This document shows, in pieces, positions 1 to 7,869 of a stretch of 64,000 bases of DNA. Position 1 is the first letter of the stretch. Each line of letters starts with the position of its first letter. The notes under the pieces were generated by a model. It was given only the letters and a program-made list of their open reading frames with translations. It had not been told where the DNA came from and did no database searches. The position numbers and the translations under genes are program-made. Source of the stretch: Streptomyces celluloflavus (GTDB lineage: Bacteria > Actinomycetota > Actinomycetes > Streptomycetales > Streptomycetaceae); the NCBI GenBank assembly GCA_000720995.1, contig JOEL01000020.1:124001-188000 (forward strand), in the 5' to 3' direction.

Positions 1-168
1 GGCCTGTGGTCCTCGCTCACGGAGGTCGTCGAGGCACAGCCCCGGGGAGAGATCTTCGAACCGGCCACCGGACCGGACGAACGGGCCGAACGCCGGGCGT
101 GGTGGCGGGAGTTGATGGCCCGGCATCTGCACCCGCCCGGCCGCGGAGCGGCCCCGGACGGCCCCTGA
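1..168 (+). CDS. FGGY-family carbohydrate kinase, C-terminal fragment (glycerol kinase-like)
   Basis: Only the last 55 codons are present; the gene enters from the left edge and stops with TGA at 166-168. The visible peptide starts GLWSSLTEVVEAQ, continues GEIFEPATGPDERAERR and ends in a tryptophan-containing helix. This matches the C-terminal end of FGGY kinases such as glycerol kinase (G-L-W-x-S-L-x-E followed by F-E-P and a final R-x-x-W helix). Glycerol kinase makes sn-glycerol 3-phosphate from glycerol and ATP in the cytosol. The next gene is a glycerol-3-phosphate dehydrogenase 114 bp downstream on the same strand, which supports this reading. The substrate cannot be fixed from this fragment, so another polyol kinase remains possible. 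Confidence 0.65.
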   Translation, partial: GLWSSLTEVVEAQPRGEIFEPATGPDERAERRAWWRELMARHLHPPGRGAAPDGP

Positions 169-282
169 CACCGGACCGCCCGGACCACCCCGGCTCACCG
201 GCGCCCCGCCCTGCCGGCGCCACCCCCACTCACCGCACCACCCGATCCACCAGCACCACCCGAACCACCAGGAGTTGATCTC

Positions 283-1986
283 GTGATCACCATGCCCGCC
301 CGCAAACCGCGGCGCGCCGCCGCGGCCGCCGCCCGCGGCAAGCCCCTGCTCCTCGACCGCGACCGGATCAAGCGCCGGCTGGCGGACGAGGTCTTCGACG
401 TGCTCGTCATCGGCGGCGGCATCACCGGCGCGTACGCCCTCCTGGACGCCGCCTCCCGGGGACTGCGCGCCGCGCTGGTGGAGAAGGACGACTTCGCCTC
501 CGGCACCTCGTCGAAGTCCTCCAAGATGGTGCACGGCGGGCTGCGGTACATCGAACAGGGCAACGTCAACCTCGTCCGGCACTCACTGCTGGAGCGCCAC
601 CGCTTCCGCAAGAACGCCCCGCACCTCGTCCAGCGGCTGCCGTTCCTCTTCCCCATCCTGGAGAAGGAAGGGGTCTTCGACCCCCGGCTCGCCAAGGGCT
701 TCGAGGGCCTGCTGTGGACCTACGACCTGGTCGGCGGCTGGCGCATCGGCAAGCTCCACCAGCGGCTGACCGTCCCCGAAGTCCTCGGGCACGCCCCGAC
801 GCTCCGCGCCGAGCACCTCACGGGCGGGCTGCTCTACTTCGACAGCCGCGCCGACGACGCCCGGCTGACCCTCACCATCATCCGTACCGCGGCGGCGCTG
901 GGCGCCACGGTGCTCAACGGCGCCACGGTGAACCGGCTGATCACCCGCAACGGCCGGGTCGGCGGCGCCGAGGCGGGCGCCGACGGCGAGACCCTCACCA
1001 TCCGCGCCAACGCCGTGGTCAACGCCACCGGCGTATGGAGCGACAGCGTCGACTCGATGGCCGACGACGGGCACCGGCCGCAGGTGCGCCCGGCCAAGGG
1101 CGTCCATATCGTGGTGCCCTGGCACAAGATCCGCAACGACTGCACCATCACCGTCCCGATCCCCGGCCGGGCCCGCCGGGCCACCTGCACCCGCTGGGGC
1201 GACACCGTGGTGCTCGGCACCACCGACAACGACTACCAGGGCTCCTCCGACGATGTGCACTGCACCCGCGAGGAGATGGAGTTCCTGCTGGAGGGCGCCA
1301 ACACCGCCTTCGACACCCAGCTCGGCCCGGACGACGTGGTCGGCAGCATCGGCGGGCTGCGGCCGCTGGTCGGGGGCAAGGAGGGCGCCACCCTCGACAT
1401 GCGCCGCGACCACCACATCACCATCGGCGCCGGCGGCATGGTCACCGTGACCGGCGGCAAACTCACCACCAGCCGCCACATGGGCGAGCTGGTCATCGAC
1501 AAGGTCCTCACCGTCCTCGGCCGCAAGGGGCAGGTCCGCAGCCGCACCGCCCACCTGCCGCTGCTGGGCGGCGCGGGCTACGACGCCGAGGCGGTCGCCG
1601 CGACCGGCGGACTCGCCGCGCACTTCGGCGAGCGCTACGGCACCGAGGCGCGCTTCGTGCACGACCTGATCAGCGAGGACCCGACCCTCGCCGACCCGGT
1701 CGTGGCCGGTCTGCCCTACACCCGCGCCGAGGTCGTCTACGCGGCCCGCTGCGAACTCGCCCGCTCGGTCGACGACGTCCTCTCCCGCCGCACCCGCGCC
1801 CGGCTCTTCGCCCGGGACGCCTCGGCTGCCGCGGCGCCGGCCGTCGGCGCGCTGCTCGGCCGGGAACTGGGCCTGACCGACGCCCAGGTCGAACAGCAGG
1901 TCAACGCCTACCTCGCCGACGTACGTCACGAGCGGACGGTCCTCTTCGAGGGCGCCGCCGCGGTCACCGGGCCCGGGACGGCCTGA
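283..1986 (+). CDS. glpD: FAD-dependent glycerol-3-phosphate dehydrogenase
   Basis: A 567-residue protein of usual length for actinomycete GlpD. It oxidises sn-glycerol 3-phosphate to dihydroxyacetone phosphate and passes electrons to quinone at the inner face of the membrane. An FAD-binding Rossmann motif (IGGGITGAYALLDAASRG) lies at about residues 43-60, followed by the family signature TSSKSSKMVHGGLRYIEQG. The substrate and FAD regions VNATGVW, GTTDNDYQG and GGLRPLV follow, and a C-terminal helical domain starts near residue 400. The start is GTG at 283 with an AGGAG ribosome site 9 bases upstream; an ATG three codons in is an alternative. It lies between a kinase tail and an AGPS-like flavoprotein in an apparent glycerol-phosphate operon. 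Confidence 0.93.
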   Translation: MITMPARKPRRAAAAAARGKPLLLDRDRIKRRLADEVFDVLVIGGGITGAYALLDAASRGLRAALVEKDDFASGTSSKSSKMVHGGLRYIEQGNVNLVRHSLLERHRFRKNAPHLVQRLPFLFPILEKEGVFDPRLAKGFEGLLWTYDLVGGWRIGKLHQRLTVPEVLGHAPTLRAEHLTGGLLYFDSRADDARLTLTIIRTAAALGATVLNGATVNRLITRNGRVGGAEAGADGETLTIRANAVVNATGVWSDSVDSMADDGHRPQVRPAKGVHIVVPWHKIRNDCTITVPIPGRARRATCTRWGDTVVLGTTDNDYQGSSDDVHCTREEMEFLLEGANTAFDTQLGPDDVVGSIGGLRPLVGGKEGATLDMRRDHHITIGAGGMVTVTGGKLTTSRHMGELVIDKVLTVLGRKGQVRSRTAHLPLLGGAGYDAEAVAATGGLAAHFGERYGTEARFVHDLISEDPTLADPVVAGLPYTRAEVVYAARCELARSVDDVLSRRTRARLFARDASAAAAPAVGALLGRELGLTDAQVEQQVNAYLADVRHERTVLFEGAAAVTGPGTA

Positions 1987-2085
1987 GCGGCCGGCTCCCG
2001 CGCGGACCCACTCACGTACCCCACGTACCCCACGCGCCCCCGCCGCTCCGCACCGAGCGGCCCGCACCACCCAAGGAGCAGCACC

Positions 2086-3642
2086 GTGATCAGCCGACAG
2101 ACCATCACCCACCCCTTCAACCGCGGCGACTACACCGTCGGCGCCCCCACACCCCCGCGCTGGGCCCGCACCACGCCCATCGGCGACGGCGGCGCCGCCC
2201 TCCAGAGCGCGGACCCCGTGCCCGTCCCCGACGCGGTGCTGGCCGCGCTGCGCGACGCCGCGCACGCCGTCCACGTCGAGCGCGCCGAGGTCGTCGCCCG
2301 CACCCGCGACTGGTGGGCCGGCTCGATGATCGGCGAGACCGACGGCCACCCGGCGACCCCGGACGCCGTCGTCGTCGAGGCCACCGACGCCGACCAGGTC
2401 GCCGCCGTCCTGCGGATCTGCCACGCGGCCGGCATCCCGGTCACCCCCTCGGCGGGCCGCAGCAACGTCACCGGCGCGGCGCTGCCCGTCTTCGGCGGCG
2501 TCGTCCTGGACCTGTGCGGCCTGAACCGGATCACGTCCTTCGACGCGGCGTCGAACGTCGTGGACGTCCAGGCGGGCATGTTCGGCGACCTCTTCGAGCA
2601 GGAACTCCAGGAGACGTACGGCGTGACCACCGGCCACTGGCCGTCCGCGTTCGCCGTCTCCACCGTCGGCGGCTGGATCGCCTGCCGCGGCGCCGGCCAG
2701 CTCTCCACCCGTTACGGCAAGATCGAGGACATGGTCGTCGGCATCGACGTCGTGCACGCCGACGGCACCCGCGCCACCTACGGCGACTACTCCCGCGCCG
2801 CCACCGGCCCCGACCTGCGCCAGCTGTTCATCGGCTCGGAAGGCACGCTGGGCGTCATCACCGGCGCCCGGCTGCGCGTCCACCCGCTCCCCGGCTACGC
2901 CAAGGCCCTCGCCTTCGGCTTCGCCACCTTCGCCGAGGGCCTCGAAGCCTGCCGCCGCATCCTCCAGCGCGGCGCCACCCCCGCCGTACTGCGGCTCTAC
3001 GACGCCCTGGAGAGCAAGGTCCACTTCGACCTGCCGGACACCAACCTGCTGCTCATCGCCGACGAGGGCGACCCCGCGCTGGTGGACGCGGGCCTGGCGG
3101 TCAGCGCCGAGATCTGCGCCGAATACGGTCCCGAACTCGACAGCGACGCCGTCTTCGCGCGCTGGCTGAACGAACGGATGCTGGTCGGCAAGTCCTCCGA
3201 CGGCTTCACCCCGGGCCCCGGCTTCGTCGCCGACACCCTGGAGATGGCCGCCTCCTGGGCCGAACTGCCCGGCATCTACACGGAGGTGACCGCCGCCATC
3301 CAGTCCGTACCCGGCACCCTGGCCGCCTCCGCCCACCAGTCCCACGCCTACACCGACGGCGCCTGCGTCTACTTCTCGCTGCGCGGCGATGTCGAGCCCG
3401 GCCGGCGCCGCGAGTGGTACCGCGCCGTCTGGGACGCCGCCAACGAGGTCCTGCTGCGCCACGGCGCGGCGATCAGCCACCACCACGGCTGCGGTCTGCT
3501 GCGCGGCCCCTACCTGCCCGAAGCCCTCGGCGCCGGGTTCGCCGCCTTCGCCGCCGTCAAGGAGGCCCTCGATCCGGCCGGCATTCTCAACCCGGGCAAA
3601 CTGGGCCTGCCCAGCCGTTTCGGCACCGCACCGCTGGCCTGA
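2086..3642 (+). CDS. FAD-binding oxidoreductase of the alkyldihydroxyacetonephosphate synthase (AGPS) type
   Basis: A 518-residue VAO/GlcD-type flavoprotein. An N-terminal PP-loop FAD domain is visible (PVTPSAGRSNVTGAA, then TTGHWPSAFAVSTVGGW and GSEGTLGVITGA), with a C-terminal cap domain. Near the end it has three consecutive histidines at residues 465-467 (AISHHHGCGLLRG). This is the catalytic HHH-G block of alkyl-DHAP synthase, which exchanges the acyl group of acyl-DHAP for a fatty alcohol. Bacterial homologues are mostly uncharacterised and may instead oxidise a glycerol-like or hydroxy-acid substrate. GTG start with AAGGAG about 9 bases upstream. It lies 99 bp after glpD and 27 bp before a GlpP-family gene, so a phosphoglycerol-related substrate is likely. 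Confidence 0.82.
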   Translation: MISRQTITHPFNRGDYTVGAPTPPRWARTTPIGDGGAALQSADPVPVPDAVLAALRDAAHAVHVERAEVVARTRDWWAGSMIGETDGHPATPDAVVVEATDADQVAAVLRICHAAGIPVTPSAGRSNVTGAALPVFGGVVLDLCGLNRITSFDAASNVVDVQAGMFGDLFEQELQETYGVTTGHWPSAFAVSTVGGWIACRGAGQLSTRYGKIEDMVVGIDVVHADGTRATYGDYSRAATGPDLRQLFIGSEGTLGVITGARLRVHPLPGYAKALAFGFATFAEGLEACRRILQRGATPAVLRLYDALESKVHFDLPDTNLLLIADEGDPALVDAGLAVSAEICAEYGPELDSDAVFARWLNERMLVGKSSDGFTPGPGFVADTLEMAASWAELPGIYTEVTAAIQSVPGTLAASAHQSHAYTDGACVYFSLRGDVEPGRRREWYRAVWDAANEVLLRHGAAISHHHGCGLLRGPYLPEALGAGFAAFAAVKEALDPAGILNPGKLGLPSRFGTAPLA

Positions 3643-3669
3643 GCCGGCGCCCTCCACCACAGGCAGGCC

Positions 3670-4320
3670 ATGAATCCTCGACCCCGGCCCGGCGTCGCCC
3701 TCGACCGCCGGCTCTCCACCGCCTTCTCCCAGGTCCCCGTCATCGCATCGGTCGTCGGGGCGCAACTGGTACGGCAGTTCGCCGAGGCCCCCGCGTCGGT
3801 GGGCATCGTCGCCTCACTGCCGGTGGGGCAGCTGCCGCAGATCGTGCCCGCCCTCGGCCGGGCGGGCAAGACGGTCTTCGTCAACGTCGACAGCAGCCCC
3901 GGCCTGGCACAGGACCGCGGCGCACTGGAGTTCCTCAAGCACATGGGCGCCGCCGGGGTGGTCAGCACCCGGCTCAACCTCATCGAGAAGGCCCGGCCGC
4001 TGGGCCTGCTGTCCATGATGAAGGTGTTCGTCACCGACCGGTCCAACCTGCGGCGCAGCACGGACGCGGTGGCCCGGGGACTGCCCGACCTGGTGGAGGT
4101 CATGCCCGCGCCGATCGTGGCGCATATGAGCCCGCAGGCGCAGCGGGCCATGACGCCCTTCGTGGCGGCCGGTTTCGTCGAGACGGCCGCGGACGTGGCC
4201 AAGGCGCTCGCCCTCGGCGCGGTCGCCGCGGCCACCTCCGACCCCCGCCTGTGGGAGCTGCGCCGCGATCAGCTCCCGGCGGTGCCCGCCGCCCCCGCCC
4301 GCCCCACCTCCTTGGAGTAG
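3670..4320 (+). CDS. GlpP-family protein (glycerol-3-phosphate responsive antiterminator family)
   Basis: A 216-residue protein covering the GlpP family from VIASVVGAQLV to ATSDPRLWEL. Conserved blocks seen are GKTVFVNVDSSPGLAQD, a conserved EFLKHMGAAGVVSTR, LVEVMPAPI, and a C-terminal stretch on the pattern AAGFVETAADVAKALALGAVAAATSDPRLW. In Bacillus, GlpP binds glycerol 3-phosphate and prevents termination in the glpD leader. Here the gene sits downstream of glpD and the AGPS-like gene, not at the head of the operon. I found no convincing antiterminator/terminator pair in the 169-282 or 1987-2085 spacers. It may regulate this cluster by RNA binding or act as a TIM-barrel-like ligand sensor. 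SD AGGCAGG lies just upstream. Confidence 0.82.
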   Translation: MNPRPRPGVALDRRLSTAFSQVPVIASVVGAQLVRQFAEAPASVGIVASLPVGQLPQIVPALGRAGKTVFVNVDSSPGLAQDRGALEFLKHMGAAGVVSTRLNLIEKARPLGLLSMMKVFVTDRSNLRRSTDAVARGLPDLVEVMPAPIVAHMSPQAQRAMTPFVAAGFVETAADVAKALALGAVAAATSDPRLWELRRDQLPAVPAAPARPTSLE

Positions 4321-4323
4321 GAC

Positions 4324-4626
4324 ATGAGTTATGTCGTCATCGCCCGATACCGCACCCTGCCCGGACGTGAGGAGGAGGTGCTGACCCTGCTCGACGCCAT
4401 GTCCCGGGCCTCCCGCCAGGAGCCCGGCTGCCGCCGGTACCGCGTCCACCAGGGCACCGAGGACCCGCGCGCCATCGTGCTGTACGAGGAGTACGGCGCC
4501 GAGGCCGACTTCACCGCGCACTGCGCCTCGGCCCACTTCCAGGACCTCGTCATCGGCCGGATCGTGCCCCTCCTGGAACAGCGCGACGTCCTGCGCTGCA
4601 CCCCGCGCGCGGAGGCGGCCGCATGA
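4324..4626 (+). CDS. Antibiotic biosynthesis monooxygenase (ABM/YgiN-type) domain protein
   Basis: A 100-residue single-domain protein starting 3 bases after the GlpP-family stop codon and overlapping the next gene by 4 bases (ATGA), so translation is probably coupled. The sequence YVVIARYRTLPGREEEV, then EPGCRRYRVHQ, VLYEEYGAEADFTAH and HFQDLV is the ferredoxin-like alpha+beta ABM fold, which forms dimers. Members oxidise quinols and polyketides without a cofactor, or act as stress or haem proteins. The catalytic activity here is unknown; membership of the operon suggests a role in the same oxidative route as the neighbouring flavoenzyme and alcohol dehydrogenase. Confidence 0.85.
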   Translation: MSYVVIARYRTLPGREEEVLTLLDAMSRASRQEPGCRRYRVHQGTEDPRAIVLYEEYGAEADFTAHCASAHFQDLVIGRIVPLLEQRDVLRCTPRAEAAA

Positions 4627-5777
4627 AGATCGCGGCAGCCGTCCTGCGCGAGGTCACCGGGCGCCGCCCCTACCGGGACAGCCGGCCCGTGGAGATCGAG
4701 GAGCTGACGCTGGGCGCGCCCCGGGAGGGCGAGGTACTGGTCCGGGTGGCCGCGGCCAGCCTCTGCCACTCGGACCTCTCCGTCGTCAACGGCGACCGGG
4801 TCCGCCCGCTGCCGATGGCGCTGGGCCACGAGGCGGTCGGTGTGGTGGCGGAGACCGGTCCCGGCGTACGGCGCGTCGCCCCCGGCGACCATGTCGCGCT
4901 GGTCTTCGTGCCCAGCTGCGGACAGTGCCGCCGCTGCGGCGAGGGCCGTCCCGCACTGTGCGGTGCGGCCGCGGCGGCCAACGGTTCCGGCGGTCTGCTG
5001 CACGGACCCCCGCTGCTGCGGGACGCCGCCGGCCGGACCGTCCACCACCAGCTGGGGGTCTCCGCGTTCGCCGAATACGCCGTCGTCGCCCAGGAGTCGG
5101 TGGTCCCGATCCCGTCCGACGTACCGTTCGCCGTGGCCTCGATGTTCGGCTGCGCGGTCCTCACCGGCGCGGGCGCGGTGATCAACACGGCGGCGCTGCG
5201 CCCCGGTCAGTCCGCGGTCGTGTACGGGCTCGGCGGCGTCGGCCTCTCCGCGGTGCTGGGCGCTCGGGCGGCCGGTGCCTACCCCGTCATCGCCGTCGAC
5301 CCGGTGCCGGCCAAACGCGATCTGGCCCGGCGGCTCGGCGCCCACCACGCGCTCGCCCCCGACGGCGCCGTCGAGGCGATCCGTCAGCTCACGGACGGCG
5401 GCGCCGAACTGGCCGTCGAGGCGGTCGGCAGCCCGGCCGTGACGGGGGAGTGCCTCCGGGCGGTCGACCGGGGCGGCCGGGTCGTCTCGGTGGGCCTGCC
5501 GGCCCCGGGCCGGACCCTGGAGGTGCCCGCGCTGGCCTTCGCCGGCGAGGGGAAGTCGCTGATCGGCTCGTACATGGGCGACGCGGTCCCGCGCCGGGAC
5601 ATCCCGCGCTATCTGGACCTCTGGCGGGCCGGGGCGATGCCGGTGGAGGAACTGCACACCGGCACGCTCCCGCTCACCGGACTCAATGAGGCGCTGGAGG
5701 AACTGGCGAGCGGGGCGGCGATCCGGCAGGTGATCGACACCTCCGGGCTGCTGGCCCCCGGGACCCCGGCGGCGTAG
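4623..5777 (+). CDS. Zinc-dependent alcohol dehydrogenase (MDR superfamily)
   Basis: A 384-residue medium-chain dehydrogenase/reductase. The catalytic zinc ligands are visible as SLCHSDLSV (Cys48) and LGHEAVGVV (His-Glu near residues 69-70). The structural zinc lobe is complete: Cys99, Cys102, Cys105 and Cys113 in SCGQCRRCGEGRPALC. The NAD(P)-binding turn is YGLGGVGLSAVLGARAAG. This layout is that of class III/NDMA-type alcohol dehydrogenases, which interconvert alcohols and aldehydes. It overlaps the ABM gene by 4 bases and is the last gene before a strong hairpin. In context it could oxidise an alcohol or aldehyde released by the glycerol-phosphate or ether-lipid-like route, but the substrate is inference. 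Confidence 0.88.
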   Translation: MKIAAAVLREVTGRRPYRDSRPVEIEELTLGAPREGEVLVRVAAASLCHSDLSVVNGDRVRPLPMALGHEAVGVVAETGPGVRRVAPGDHVALVFVPSCGQCRRCGEGRPALCGAAAAANGSGGLLHGPPLLRDAAGRTVHHQLGVSAFAEYAVVAQESVVPIPSDVPFAVASMFGCAVLTGAGAVINTAALRPGQSAVVYGLGGVGLSAVLGARAAGAYPVIAVDPVPAKRDLARRLGAHHALAPDGAVEAIRQLTDGGAELAVEAVGSPAVTGECLRAVDRGGRVVSVGLPAPGRTLEVPALAFAGEGKSLIGSYMGDAVPRRDIPRYLDLWRAGAMPVEELHTGTLPLTGLNEALEELASGAAIRQVIDTSGLLAPGTPAA

Positions 5778-5871
5778 GGCGGACCGCACCGGTCCCGGCG
5801 GCGGGGTGCGGCGGCGCCCGGAACGGGCCGTGGACCGGTGAAGGGCAGGCCGGGCGCTGTTGTCGCACGGT

Positions 5872-5906
5872 GGAAAGACCTGTGCGGAGTCCGCACAGGT
5901 CTTTCC
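5872..5906. terminator. Perfect 17-bp inverted repeat, bidirectional terminator
   Basis: GGAAAGACCTGTGCGGA, a central G, then TCCGCACAGGTCTTTCC form a perfect dyad. The folded hairpin would have a tiny loop at GAGTC. It lies between the stop codons of the convergent alcohol dehydrogenase (+) and carboxylesterase (-). The inner A/T block in both arms gives a run of U on either strand inside the stem base. Confidence 0.88.
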
Positions 5907-5924
5907 GCGCCGCCGCGCCGGGGG

Positions 5925-7514
5925 TCAGAACCAGAGTCCGCAGTGGTGGGCGGCGTCCAGGTCGACGGTCCGTACGGAGTCCGCGCCGAAGGTGAGGGCG
6001 GTGGCGTGGGCGCCGAAGCGTGGCCAGGCCGGGGCGCCGGGGCCGTTGGGGTCGCCGGTCCGCGCGAACCGGGCCCAGTAGCCGACGAGTTGTCCGGCCA
6101 GGGCCCGCTGTTCGGTGGTGAGCGCGGGGCCGTCGGGGAAGTCGAAGAGATAGCCGAGTTCGGAGCCGTGCGCGGTCGCGGGCCGGACGGTGCCGGGCAG
6201 CGGCCGGCCGCTGGTGGTGGGGGCGGTGGGGTCCGCGAAGACGTAGGTGTAGGTGGGAGAAATACGGGCGTGCAGGCGGCCGGACTCCCCGGTGGGGCAG
6301 ATCCAGTCGCGGTCGCTGAACACCCGGCCGAGCGCCGCGATCGGGGACGGGAAGTCCCCCGCCGGATAGCGCCGCTCGACCCGCGGTGCGGCGGCGCCGA
6401 ACGCGGTCCGGAGTGCGGCGGAGTACTCGGCGGCGGTGCGGCCGCCGGGGTAGGCGGCCAGGGCGAACTCGACGTGTTCGTCGCGGGTATTGCCCTGGAG
6501 GAGGGGGACGTCCGCCTCCTTTCCGGCGGCGAACACCGCGGCGGGTTCGGCCGGCAGCAGGCCGGTGCCGTAGGCGACCATCGGGAACTGCGCGGTGTAC
6601 GGCAGGAGCCGGTCCGCGGGCACCTTGCGCAGACAGGCGACGCCGGTACAGGAGAGCCGCTCGGCGAGGGCCCGGCCGGTGCCCTGCACCGTACCGATCG
6701 GCTGCCAGCTGGAGACCGCGCCGACACCTGGGCCCAGCGCACCGGCCGGATGGCCGGTCAGACAGGATCCGCTCTGGACGATGGCCCGCCGGAACAGGCC
6801 CCGCGCGGCCGGTGACGTCATGAGGGAGCAGGTGCTCATCGCCCCGGCGGACTCCCCGGCCAGGGTGACGGCGCCGGGGTCGCCGCCGAACCGGGCGATG
6901 TTGGCCCGCACCCAGCGCAGCGCGGCCAACTGGTCCTGGAGCCCGAAGTTGCTGCTCCGTCCGAGGTCGGGATGGGCGAAGAAACCGAACACCCCCACCC
7001 GGTAGTTGACCGTGACGACGACCAGCTCTCCCGCCCGAACCAGCCGGGCCGGGTCGTGGATCGAGCCCGCACCGGTGAGGAATCCGCCGCCGGGCACCCA
7101 CACCAGGACCGGCCGGTTCGCGCCCGGTCCGGCCGGGGCCGTGATGTCGAGGGTGAGGCAGTCCTCGCTCCGCGGGGTGCCGCGCGGCAGCTCGGGCGAT
7201 GCGGGCTGTTCGCACACCGGCCCCGATCGCGTCGTGTCCCGGGTGCCGGTCCACGCGGCGGCGGGCTGCGGTGGCCGCCAGCGCCGGTCGCCGACCGGTG
7301 GGGCGGCGAACGGGATGCCCCGGAACCGCCGTAACCCGTCCTGCCCCGACGCGGTCCGCACCACCGGGGCGGCCCCTTCGCCGCCGGCCGCTGCGGCCGG
7401 TGCGGCAGGTCCGGCCTGTGTGGCCGGTGTGCCGCACGCCGTCAGCAGCAGCACCCCCGCCGCCGCGGCGAGCATCCGCAGCCTGGTGCGGAACCCCGGC
7501 GCCCCGGCGGTCAC
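5925..7514 (-). CDS. Type-B carboxylesterase lipoprotein
   Basis: A 529-residue alpha/beta hydrolase of the carboxylesterase/para-nitrobenzyl esterase family, probably exported and lipid-anchored. The N-terminus has a basic stretch, a hydrophobic core and the lipobox LTAC (Cys27). The nucleophile elbow is GESAGAMS; the acid is probably the Glu in GNTRDEHVEF, and the His lies in ATAHGSELGYLF. The oxyanion region is VWVPGGGFLTGAGS. I chose GTG at 7514 because it overlaps the upstream gene by 4 bases (GTGA) and gives a clean lipoprotein signal; the reading frame stays open further upstream. It is the second gene of a pair with a small membrane protein, divergent from a TetR regulator. Confidence 0.87.
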   Translation of the reverse strand: MTAGAPGFRTRLRMLAAAAGVLLLTACGTPATQAGPAAPAAAAGGEGAAPVVRTASGQDGLRRFRGIPFAAPPVGDRRWRPPQPAAAWTGTRDTTRSGPVCEQPASPELPRGTPRSEDCLTLDITAPAGPGANRPVLVWVPGGGFLTGAGSIHDPARLVRAGELVVVTVNYRVGVFGFFAHPDLGRSSNFGLQDQLAALRWVRANIARFGGDPGAVTLAGESAGAMSTCSLMTSPAARGLFRRAIVQSGSCLTGHPAGALGPGVGAVSSWQPIGTVQGTGRALAERLSCTGVACLRKVPADRLLPYTAQFPMVAYGTGLLPAEPAAVFAAGKEADVPLLQGNTRDEHVEFALAAYPGGRTAAEYSAALRTAFGAAAPRVERRYPAGDFPSPIAALGRVFSDRDWICPTGESGRLHARISPTYTYVFADPTAPTTSGRPLPGTVRPATAHGSELGYLFDFPDGPALTTEQRALAGQLVGYWARFARTGDPNGPGAPAWPRFGAHATALTFGADSVRTVDLDAAHHCGLWF

Positions 7515-7732
7515 TTGCGCCGCCCGAGCGCCTTGGCGCGGCCGTGGGCCCAGCCGGCCAGGAGGACGCCCGCCGTGGTGGCGGCCAGATAGACGGTCAG
7601 GCGGCCCGCGAAACCGCCGGGGAGCGCGCCGAGCAGTCCGGTGTTGTCGTGGTCGATCAGCAGCCGGATCGCCCCCTGGCCGCCGAGGACGGTGAGGACC
7701 GCGCCGATGATCTGGAACACGTCGAACTTCAT
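7511..7732 (-). CDS. Small membrane protein, unknown function
   Basis: A 73-residue protein with two likely membrane segments: FQIIGAVLTVLGGQGAIRLLI near the start and LTVYLAATTAGVLLAGWAHG near the end, followed by a basic KALGRRK tail. I do not recognise a family. The ATG at 7732 has an AAAGG ribosome site, which makes it a better start than upstream in-frame codons at up to 7849. It is the first gene of a two-gene unit with the esterase (GTGA overlap) and faces a TetR gene across two palindromes. It is therefore probably a TetR target, and could help localise or supply substrate to the esterase. Confidence 0.7.
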   Translation of the reverse strand: MKFDVFQIIGAVLTVLGGQGAIRLLIDHDNTGLLGALPGGFAGRLTVYLAATTAGVLLAGWAHGRAKALGRRK

Positions 7733-7796
7733 GATGACCTTTCGGGGTGCGGAAAACGGTGTGCGCGCAGGCCGGTGCGGACACCGGCGCGCTTTA

Positions 7797-7814
7797 GCAA
7801 TGCAAGTGCACTGT
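7797..7814. promoter_or_regulatory. Operator-like palindrome 1 in the tetR/membrane-protein divergent spacer
   Basis: GCAATGC-AAGT-GCACTGT has the same half-site and 4-bp spacing as the perfect palindrome at 7835-7852, with two arm mismatches. The two centres are 38 bp apart. It lies upstream of the small membrane protein/esterase unit on the - strand. Confidence 0.65.
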
Positions 7815-7834
7815 AATAAACTGGTGGCGATGAC

Positions 7835-7852
7835 GCAATGCAGACGCATTGC
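7835..7852. promoter_or_regulatory. Operator-like palindrome 2 just upstream of tetR
   Basis: GCAATGC-AGAC-GCATTGC is a perfect 7-bp inverted repeat with a 4-bp centre, 18 bp before the regulator's ATG. It is in an unusually A+T-rich stretch for this genome. Binding by the adjacent TetR protein would repress its own gene and, with site 1, the divergent esterase unit. Confidence 0.75.
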
Positions 7853-7869
7853 ATTAACTGGAGGGGCGC

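Noticed and set aside
169-282. Antiterminator hairpin ahead of glpD (GGCGCC twice around a 10-nt loop).
   Set aside because: Only a 6-bp self-complementary stem with no alternative partner; too weak to call.
583-4370. Very long open frames on both strands across the glpD region, e.g. a 1060-residue (-) and a 1218-residue (+) frame.
   Set aside because: Shadows of high-G+C genes: their peptides are low-complexity Arg/Gly/Pro or Ala/Gly/Val-rich and lack family motifs, while the overlapping genes are clear.
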